A DNA stretch of 34,265 nucleotides from Candidatus Gastranaerophilales bacterium (GTDB lineage: Bacteria > Cyanobacteriota > Vampirovibrionia > Gastranaerophilales > Gastranaerophilaceae). The position numbers were made by a program, and so were the translations under genes. The DNA lies in assembly GCA_944324855.1 (NCBI GenBank), contig CALUXY010000016.1, positions 1-34,265 of the forward strand, given 5' to 3'. Below the pieces are notes generated by a model. The model saw only the letters and a list, made by a program, of their open reading frames with translations, was not told where the DNA came from and did no database searches. Shown one piece after another: positions 1 through 6,149 of this stretch; position 1 is the first letter of the stretch; every line of letters begins with the position of its first letter.

Positions 1-76
1 TCTCATTGATCCTCCTTTTTTTATTATATTCGAAAACTTGCCTACTGATTGATTACGTTTTTAGGGGGACAGTTCA
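1..76 (-). mobile_element. End of an insertion-sequence-like element with the first codons of its gene
   Basis: This stretch is identical, base for base and inverted, to 34189-34264. Read on the minus strand it has a strong ribosome binding site (AAAGGAGG) followed by ATG at 6..4 and AGA, so a gene starts here and runs out of the window. The other edge ends in GGGGGACAGTTCA, next to half of a palindromic intergenic repeat. An end-to-start-codon segment shared by two places is what two copies of one IS would leave. The transposase itself is not visible, so the family cannot be named. Confidence 0.6.
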
Positions 77-128
77 AGTATGCCCAACCTACTGTCTAAG
101 TAATTAGTGAATAGACTTTTTCTCGGCT

Positions 129-1937
129 CTAACTGAATAGCTTAAATGACAGGTCAACATTATCCTGAATAACTTTTTTCAGAGCATCTTGCTGCGTTTT
201 AACCGCATCTCTATCGGCTTCAAGTTCTTGAAGTTTTTGGTCTATCTTGGATTCTTTGGCATTGATTTTATTCATGTCTTTTTCGTACTGGGCTTCTGCT
301 GTCTTAATAGCTTGTTCGTCAGTAACAGTTTGAAGTTTAGTATCAACAGCAGTAGAAGTATCCAGGAATTTGTTTTGGTTTATATCAAATACCTGTATTT
401 GAACAAATCCTTCATTTAATACATTTGTAATCCATTCATTATTAGAAAGCATATCATCCTGCAGTACAAGATAATTTTCGTTTTCAGGAGTACCTAAATC
501 CGCATTGGTTGTATATGTCGTATTAGATTTTGTAATATTTTCAACGGAATATAGGTAAAGATTACTTTGCGTATCTTCGTTAAATACAACTTCTTCTTTT
601 ATCTTAGGAGTTTCGTCAAGCCCTTCCATCTTGTGCCAGAGGTTTATATACCACTGAGCAAGATTTTTGTCAGTAAACGTCGTTCCGTTATAACCTTGAG
701 TATACACATTTTCAGGCGGAATACCCGCTGTATAATCGTTGATATCCGGTGCTTCTCCAGGAGGGTTTACATAAGGCGGTTTTGCATCAAGCCAACCTTG
801 GTAATATGTATCATATACTCCCTGATCAAATCTTATTGCAGCCTTGAGATTTTCTTGAAATTCAGTAATAGTTCCAGTTACATCCGAAGCACTTAATCCC
901 ATACTGCCATAATTTTTACATAAATATGCTAAATCTATTGCCCACTGTTTGAGAGACTTCAATGTACCGTCAACATTCCACTTAGATTTTAATTTTTCAA
1001 AATCGGATGATGCTGCTGTAATATCACAAGTTTCACCTTCAGCAGCAGATGCAGTGTAGTTAGCTTCATCATCCAATATTTCTGAAATTTCCGCAAAAGT
1101 TGGACAAGCACTACTATTATGGCAAGTTCCTCCGCTATAATAGGTATAAGCTAATTCATATGTTGCCCCGGAAGATGTTGTATATAAGTTATTTACACCA
1201 TCATACCAGCCGGTATTAATTGACGAACCTGTACCGTTATATCCTTTTCCAACTGAAAAATCAATTAAGTGTCCAAGTACATGTAAATAACAGCCTACAT
1301 TGTTAGAATTTACGGCTCTGTTATAGCAGCTGCCGCCGGCCGTTTGGAATTTGGAATCAAGTCCCGTAGTAGATGACCACCAAGGTTGTGTCTGATCATC
1401 TTCATCAGGTTTTTGTGCTTCCCAGTTAGGTATTTGTACATTTGTATAGTCATCATACCATTCTTCCCAATCCTCCATTTCTTGCTGCCACTGTTCATAA
1501 TCCTGTTCAAACCTATCGACAGCATTATCATAGGCAGGATTTCTCTCTGTTATCTCAACGGAATAACTCACATCCGACACTAACCCGAATTTTTTAAGAA
1601 AATCGCTTAAGGAATTTGTTGATTGATACGCGTCATGAAGTGTCGATGACACAAGGGTTTTGCCGGATTGAGTTTTTAAGGAATATTGTTTATCTAAGTC
1701 ACCGTAAGTGAATATTTTATTTGCAGTCAAAAGCGTATCGCCGATAGTGCCGTCGTCAAGAGCAATATTGGCAATAGTTTTCTTTGCATTTAAGGCATTT
1801 AGGTAATTATTATAAACTTGATCGGAATCATTCGCCAGCAGCAGTTTTTGGGCCTCAAGCTGCTGAGACCTTAATTCGATATTGTGCTGTCTTGCTGTCA
1901 ACGACAACAGTCTAGCCTGTGATGACGACATTCCCAT
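129..1937 (-). CDS. Unknown 602-aa protein with coiled-coil ends (rod/hook-like architecture)
   Basis: I do not recognise a named family. The N-terminus starts MGMSSSQARLLSLTARQ and continues as an amphipathic helix to about residue 60. The last 70 residues are a charged, heptad-like helix ending LSFKLFS. Between them lies a Tyr/Asn/Thr-rich body with a Trp/Asp-rich patch near residues 148-190 and several Cys (GGSC...GC, GGTC...SAC, GETC). Helical ends around a variable middle resemble flagellar or type III rod and hook subunits; that comparison is inference and no flagellar gene is nearby. No signal peptide is visible. The start has an AGGAAAG sequence 11 nt upstream. A second ATG (M3) lies 6 nt further in. 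It is divergent from the DUF2229 gene across a ~180-bp spacer. Confidence 0.75.
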   Translation of the reverse strand: MGMSSSQARLLSLTARQHNIELRSQQLEAQKLLLANDSDQVYNNYLNALNAKKTIANIALDDGTIGDTLLTANKIFTYGDLDKQYSLKTQSGKTLVSSTLHDAYQSTNSLSDFLKKFGLVSDVSYSVEITERNPAYDNAVDRFEQDYEQWQQEMEDWEEWYDDYTNVQIPNWEAQKPDEDDQTQPWWSSTTGLDSKFQTAGGSCYNRAVNSNNVGCYLHVLGHLIDFSVGKGYNGTGSSINTGWYDGVNNLYTTSSGATYELAYTYYSGGTCHNSSACPTFAEISEILDDEANYTASAAEGETCDITAASSDFEKLKSKWNVDGTLKSLKQWAIDLAYLCKNYGSMGLSASDVTGTITEFQENLKAAIRFDQGVYDTYYQGWLDAKPPYVNPPGEAPDINDYTAGIPPENVYTQGYNGTTFTDKNLAQWYINLWHKMEGLDETPKIKEEVVFNEDTQSNLYLYSVENITKSNTTYTTNADLGTPENENYLVLQDDMLSNNEWITNVLNEGFVQIQVFDINQNKFLDTSTAVDTKLQTVTDEQAIKTAEAQYEKDMNKINAKESKIDQKLQELEADRDAVKTQQDALKKVIQDNVDLSFKLFS

Positions 1938-2091
1938 TTTATTGCGCGCTTTCCTAAAATATTCCTTACTACGGTTAACGGTTAAACCCTTACAAAACTT
2001 AAATCATACCGGATTAATAAATTAAAATTGTTACATTAGTTAATATTAAATTATTTATAAAATATCGATAATTTTATTCCTTAAAAATTTT

Positions 2092-2109
2092 TGTGATATT
2101 ATTATCACA
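2092..2109. promoter_or_regulatory. Dyad TGTGATA-N4-TATCACA abutting the ribosome binding site
   Basis: A perfect 7-bp inverted repeat with a 4-nt centre ends one base before the AGGGGG ribosome binding site of the gene starting at 2120. The half-sites resemble those of CRP/FNR-type regulators, but the inner spacing (TGTGA-N8-TCACA) is two bases wider than the CRP consensus. In RNA it would be a weak hairpin beside the start. Either an operator or a translational element is possible. Confidence 0.35.
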
Positions 2110-2119
2110 GGGGGAAAAA

Positions 2120-3199
2120 ATGACAGATAAAAAAACTCTAAATAAAAAAGTGATAGGTTTTCCAAGAGCAATGTCATATTATACTCACTACCCGTTTTGG
2201 TATGGATTCTTTAATGCATTAGGAATAGAGGTAGTACTTTCAGACAAAACAACTAAAGAAACCGTGTCAAACGGTGCTGCACTTGTTGTTACTGAAACTT
2301 GTCTCCCCGTAAAAATATTTGTAGGACACGTTATTAACCTTTTAGATAAAGGGGTTCAAAAAATATTTGTACCTTCAATACAATCTATTGCGCCTAAAAT
2401 TTATAACTGCTCAAAAATCAGAGGACTTCCTGATTTAATAAGAAACATTATAAAACGAGACTTTGAATTAATTGAACCAACACTTGATAAATCAGAAAAA
2501 GATCAGGGGTTGTATAAGTTTCTTGCAGAAAGCGTTGAGTGTTTCGGGATTACAGATTTTGATACAATCAGAAACGCTTCAAAAGAAGGCTGGAAACTAT
2601 ATAACAATTTCCATGTTATGGCAAGAAGCGGACTCCCTTATAAGCAAGCATTCAAAAATGCTCTGGAAGGTAATATCGTTCTCGATAATGATGAAAACGA
2701 ATATATGATATCTGTTGCAATTGCTGCACACGATTACAATATATTTGACGAACATGCCAGCATGAAAATATTTGATAAACTAAAAAAAATGGGTGTAAAA
2801 GTTTATTCCTCAATAAATCTTACAGATGAAAAGAAAATGGAAGGACTTAATACACTTGAACAAAAAATGTACTGGGCAAACGAACTTGAAATGAACGGAA
2901 CAGCAGGACACTATCTGAAAGATAACAAAATTGACGGACTTATAACTGTTAATTCCTTTGGCTGCGGTCCGGACTCTTTAATGGTAGAAAAAATTTCAAG
3001 AAAAGCAAAAGAATTCGGCAAGCCGCTTTTAATATTAACAATTGACGAACACACAGGCGAAGCCGGATTTATTACAAGATTAGAAGCATTTGTAGATATG
3101 CTGTTCAGAAAAAAACGCAGACAAATAATACAAAAAGCCAACCTGCAGGAAAAAGAAGAATATACTCCGAATACTAACATTTGCGAAAATATTCTTTAA
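2120..3199 (+). CDS. DUF2229 acyl-CoA dehydratase activase-related protein, stand-alone
   Basis: The 359-aa product opens with KKVIGFPRAMSYYTHYPFW, the typical beginning of the DUF2229 domain that sits in large 2-hydroxyacyl-CoA dehydratase activase proteins (HgdC/YjiL-related). Conserved cysteines are visible in TETCLPVK, YNCSKIRG and NSFGCGPDS, probably iron-sulfur ligands. The usual activator ATPase (BcrAD/BadFG) domains and the dehydratase subunits are absent from this window, so the substrate is unknown. ATG 2120 is chosen over an upstream GTG at 2093 because an AGGGGG sequence lies 6 nt before it. The next gene starts 8 nt after the stop, which suggests co-transcription. Confidence 0.8.
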   Translation: MTDKKTLNKKVIGFPRAMSYYTHYPFWYGFFNALGIEVVLSDKTTKETVSNGAALVVTETCLPVKIFVGHVINLLDKGVQKIFVPSIQSIAPKIYNCSKIRGLPDLIRNIIKRDFELIEPTLDKSEKDQGLYKFLAESVECFGITDFDTIRNASKEGWKLYNNFHVMARSGLPYKQAFKNALEGNIVLDNDENEYMISVAIAAHDYNIFDEHASMKIFDKLKKMGVKVYSSINLTDEKKMEGLNTLEQKMYWANELEMNGTAGHYLKDNKIDGLITVNSFGCGPDSLMVEKISRKAKEFGKPLLILTIDEHTGEAGFITRLEAFVDMLFRKKRRQIIQKANLQEKEEYTPNTNICENIL

Positions 3200-3207
3200 A
3201 CCAAATT

Positions 3208-4071
3208 ATGAAAATTATAACAACACTATTACAACAGAATAATTTTCTAAATACACAAGCCGAAAACAAGAAATATCCCAAAACGAACCCGCTGAAATTT
3301 GATGCGGTCGCATTTGGGGCAATGAAAAAAAGACAATTTACAGGGCTTGATTTCATTTGCGTTGAAAAATTTAAAGCACCTATTGAAAAATTTAATACAC
3401 ACAAAGATTTTCAAACCTGGGCCGGCGAAAAGTTTAAAACTCTCTTTATGAAAGATTATGGCGGAAAAACAAAGAGAGGGCGCGTACATAGAAAAGTTAT
3501 TCTCAGAGATTGGTATAAATACCTGACAGAAAAAGATAATGATATCCCAAATTCACAAAAATATCTTATTATGTTTGGTATAACTAAAGACTTGAAAGAA
3601 AACAGTGATTTGCTCCCGCCTATATTTAAAAAAGAAGTTCTTATAAAAACTCTTGAAGATGTAAAAGATACGGATGCAGATATAAGCAAAATTTATTATA
3701 AAAATCTGAGAAATTCTACCCTATCAGGGCTAGGAATTAATTCCAATACAACAAAATGGGTAATCCTGCCGTCCCAAAAACACGATAGTAAAAACTTCGC
3801 ATTAAATGTTGCAAGATTAAAAATACTTTCGCAAAACAGCTGGTGCACCAAAACATACAAAGCTGAACCTTATTTAGCAAATGGGGATTTTCATATATAT
3901 TTAGACAAAGGTGTCACTAAAATCGGAATATGTTTTGAAGATAACACAATAAAAGAGATTCAGGGAAGAAAAAATGACTGGAAGATACCGGAGGAATACG
4001 CAGAAAACGTACTTGAACACATCAAAGGGTACAAACTCAGTGACAAAGCAAAATTAGAACTTGATACCTGA
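3208..4071 (+). CDS. Unknown 287-aa protein with a WCTK...GDFHIYLDKG...EIQGRKN domain
   Basis: I do not recognise a named family. The C-terminal third has a distinctive block: SWCTKTYKAEPYL, GDFHIYLDKGVTKIGICF, then IKEIQGRKND. I have an impression of similar blocks in uncharacterised gut-bacterial and phage proteins, but this is memory only. The N-terminal part is Lys/Asn/Phe rich (KFDAVAFGAMKKRQFTG) with no signal peptide or membrane segment. The preferred start is ATG 3208. The frame is open from a TTG at 3181 that overlaps the upstream gene, and neither has a strong ribosome binding site, so translation may be coupled to the DUF2229 gene. It converges with prmC, the stops being 3 nt apart. 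Confidence 0.7.
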   Translation: MKIITTLLQQNNFLNTQAENKKYPKTNPLKFDAVAFGAMKKRQFTGLDFICVEKFKAPIEKFNTHKDFQTWAGEKFKTLFMKDYGGKTKRGRVHRKVILRDWYKYLTEKDNDIPNSQKYLIMFGITKDLKENSDLLPPIFKKEVLIKTLEDVKDTDADISKIYYKNLRNSTLSGLGINSNTTKWVILPSQKHDSKNFALNVARLKILSQNSWCTKTYKAEPYLANGDFHIYLDKGVTKIGICFEDNTIKEIQGRKNDWKIPEEYAENVLEHIKGYKLSDKAKLELDT

Positions 4072-4074
4072 TAC

Positions 4075-4899
4075 CTATTTTATACCGTATACAACTCTAT
4101 CAAGTCCCATCATATCTTTTTCAATCATAATATTTTTATATCCTGCATTTTCTATAAGCTTATAAACATCAGCCCCTTGATTAAACCCGATTTCAAAAGC
4201 CAGGAAACCGCCGTCATTAATGTAATCCAAGGATTCAGGAATAATTTTGTTATAATATTCAAGCCCTAAATCATCCTCTGTAAAAAGAGCCGAGCGCGGT
4301 TCGAATGTAACTTCTTTCTGAAGTTCCGTACCATTTGGAATATACGGAGGATTTGATACTATAACATCGAATTTTTTACTATTCAGTGAGGAATACAAAT
4401 CCGATTCAATAAAGTTTATTTTTTTATCAACATTTAGTCGTTTCGCGTTTTCTTTCGCAATATTTAACGCATTTTTCGATATATCAACCGCAGTAATATT
4501 TACATCTAGACTTTGCGCTATTGCACAAGCTATACAACCTGTACCGGTCCCGATATCAAGAACCGTTTTATAACCATGCGAACGTATCGCATCTATAACT
4601 TTTAGTACAAGCTGTTCAGTATCCCCTCTCGGGATTAAAACATCTTCGTTAACAATATATTTACTCCCCATAAAATCAGCAAGCCCAATAATATACTGAA
4701 TAGGAAGCTTAGTTCTCGCACGGAGCTGAGCTTTTTCTTTAACCACTTTAAGTTTTTCATAATCTAAAGGCACCCCTCTTACAACATCAAGAGCTGTATA
4801 GTTACAATAATGCTCAATCATCATTTTTACTTCAATTCTAGCTTCATTTGGATGAATACCGCTATTCACCAATATGGCAACAATCTCCTGAATGTTCAT
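4075..4899 (-). CDS. prmC: Release factor glutamine methyltransferase PrmC (HemK)
   Basis: The enzyme N5-methylates the Gln of the GGQ motif in release factors RF1/RF2, using SAM. Visible features are an N-terminal helical release-factor-binding domain (residues 1-75), the SAM-binding loop VLDIGTGTGCIACAIA, and the catalytic NPPY motif at N183-Y186 (VSNPPYIP). The length of 274 aa is normal. ATG 4899 is preferred over a TTG 3 nt upstream because AGGAAAG lies 7 nt before it. The start overlaps the end of the upstream 169-aa gene by 38 nt, suggesting translational coupling. prfA, its usual neighbour, is not here. Confidence 0.95.
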   Translation of the reverse strand: MNIQEIVAILVNSGIHPNEARIEVKMMIEHYCNYTALDVVRGVPLDYEKLKVVKEKAQLRARTKLPIQYIIGLADFMGSKYIVNEDVLIPRGDTEQLVLKVIDAIRSHGYKTVLDIGTGTGCIACAIAQSLDVNITAVDISKNALNIAKENAKRLNVDKKINFIESDLYSSLNSKKFDVIVSNPPYIPNGTELQKEVTFEPRSALFTEDDLGLEYYNKIIPESLDYINDGGFLAFEIGFNQGADVYKLIENAGYKNIMIEKDMMGLDRVVYGIK

Positions 4900-5371
4900 C
4901 AATAATCTTTCCTATCTCTCTTTTCAAATCCAATTTGGATAACTCTTCTACATCCAATTTCTCTATATTATATTTTTTACATAATCTGTCGTAATAGTAA
5001 AGCTGTTTTTTTGTAGGCGGCTCCTTAGACATCTTAACCTCCTGCAAAAAATGACGTTTTTGCTTTTCAAATTCTTTTTGTTTCGCTATCAAAGGCGCCT
5101 GAGCTTTCTTATATTCGTAATATTTCTTACACTCTTTTATATAAAGGAGTGTATCACTCTTAAAGGTTTCATCGTCCAAATAATCCTTTAAAAACGGAAA
5201 CCTTGAAGCGTTAATTTCCTGATAATACATTTCATCTTCAAGAAACTTGTTAAACAAATCATTTATATCCATATCTAAAGATTGTTTAACCAACGCTCTC
5301 AGGAAATTGCATAACGCACTTTTCTGAGTCTTATCCAAATCCAAATATATTCTCTTCTTGATTTCGTACAT
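4862..5371 (-). CDS. Unknown 169-aa charged helical protein
   Basis: No family is recognised with confidence. The protein is rich in Lys, Glu, Asp and Tyr and predicted mostly helical. The C-terminal ~50 residues (EPPTKKQLYYYDRLCKKYNIE, ending ELSKLDLKREIGKII) look like a short 'PTxKQL..Y..L..K' helical motif that recurs at the ends of many otherwise unrelated bacterial and phage proteins, where it may bind nucleic acid or partners. That role is inference. It is the middle gene of a three-gene minus-strand operon, 2 nt after the 64-aa gene and overlapping prmC. Confidence 0.75.
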   Translation of the reverse strand: MYEIKKRIYLDLDKTQKSALCNFLRALVKQSLDMDINDLFNKFLEDEMYYQEINASRFPFLKDYLDDETFKSDTLLYIKECKKYYEYKKAQAPLIAKQKEFEKQKRHFLQEVKMSKEPPTKKQLYYYDRLCKKYNIEKLDVEELSKLDLKREIGKIIDEHSGDCCHIGE

Positions 5372-5373
5372 AT

Positions 5374-5568
5374 CTATTTCAAAGAATCTTTGATAACATC
5401 TTTAATGCCAAATTTTCTTTGAGAATTACGAAATGCCGCAAGCCGTGAATACAAATCAGACTTCATCGGATTCGATTGAAAAGATTTCTCCGGTGTTTCC
5501 TGAATCGGTTCCGTCTCAGGTTTGACACCATCAATAACAGTGAAATTTTTAAATCTATCTTTGTTCAT
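5374..5568 (-). CDS. Unknown 64-aa protein, first gene of the prmC operon
   Basis: The start is set at ATG 5568 (MNKDRFKNFTVIDG) because GAGG lies 6 nt upstream; an in-frame ATG at 5589 lacks one. The product has a Pro/Glu-rich middle (PETEPIQETPEKS) and a basic helical C-terminus ending GIKDVIKDSLK. No domain is recognised. It sits 2 nt upstream of the 169-aa gene, with a recognisable promoter about 70 nt upstream, which supports it as a real gene. Confidence 0.65.
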   Translation of the reverse strand: MNKDRFKNFTVIDGVKPETEPIQETPEKSFQSNPMKSDLYSRLAAFRNSQRKFGIKDVIKDSLK

Positions 5569-5580
5569 AGGGACCTCGTA

Positions 5581-5597
5581 TATATACAAAGTATATA
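5581..5597. promoter_or_regulatory. Perfect TATATAC-AAA-GTATATA dyad in the leader of the prmC operon
   Basis: A 7-bp inverted repeat with a 3-nt centre lies 12 nt upstream of the start codon at 5568, downstream of the predicted transcription start. It could be an operator or a short RNA hairpin. In such A+T-rich sequence it may also be chance. Confidence 0.3.
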
Positions 5598-5637
5598 TCT
5601 CAAAAAAAATTGCTTTTTTTATAACATTATATTAAGT

Positions 5638-5665
5638 ATTGTAACGATAATCTTAAAAAAGTCAA
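5638..5665 (-). promoter_or_regulatory. Sigma-70 type promoter for the small-gene/prmC operon
   Basis: On the minus strand TTGACT (5665-5660) is followed by a 16-bp spacer and TACAAT (5643-5638). Five of six bases match consensus in each box. It gives a leader of about 63 nt before ATG 5568. Confidence 0.6.
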
Positions 5666-5689
5666 CCGTTATAGGGAGTAGCTGCCCAG

Positions 5690-5972
5690 GTGATGGATGC
5701 CAGGAATGCGGCTAAGTAGTCATTGTCGGGCTCGAACTATTTTTCTTATTTAAAAGATTACTTCACTTCGTTAGTAATAACGAAATATCTACAGACTTCA
5801 GGGTCTTACCGGTGTAAACATTCAATTTCAATGTCTCTTCACACCTCACACCTCACTACTAACCTGCTTAATTACTTGTCAAAACCTACACCACATCCTA
5901 CTCTCTACGACTCATTAAAGAAAGTGGATTGTCGGTTGGGCATACTTGTCCAACAATGATATCCCGCGTTAA
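5690..5972. repeat. Gene-free spacer with repeat remnants
   Basis: No gene is seen here. The spacer holds tandem ACACCTCAC/CACCTCACT units near 5839-5860, a 'cctgcttaattacttgtca' tail shared with other spacers, and a copy of the GTTGGGCA hairpin at 5935-5954. The part around 5690-5745 has no fold that I could make into a tRNA. Confidence 0.5.
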
Positions 5973-5973
5973 C

Positions 5974-6109
5974 ATAACACAATCATCATTGTGTTATAAG
6001 GATAAATATAATAAGAAGATTAAGTTTTGTAACAAAACAATAATTTCAGTTAAAGAAAGATAAAACACTTGCCGTTAATACGTTCATAACATAACGATGA
6101 TTGTGTTAT
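5974..6109. promoter_or_regulatory. Pair of near-identical 24-bp dyad sites upstream of the giant gene
   Basis: Site 1 (5974-5997) is a perfect palindrome, ATAACACAAT-CATC-ATTGTGTTAT. Site 2 (6086-6109), read on the minus strand, matches it at 22 of 24 positions (ATAACACAATCATC then GTTATGTTAT). Their starts are 112 bp apart. They fill the promoter region of the gene at 6150, so binding sites for a dimeric regulator, possibly looping, are likely. Site 1 could also act as a hairpin in RNA. Confidence 0.5.
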
Positions 6110-6149
6110 GAAAAAATTAGGAATAAAAGTATTATCGTGAGGTGTAAGT

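Noticed and set aside
5690..5760. Possible tRNA (GGCTCGAAC resembles a T-loop on one strand)
   Set aside because: Neither strand gives paired acceptor, anticodon and T stems around it. It looks like repeat debris.
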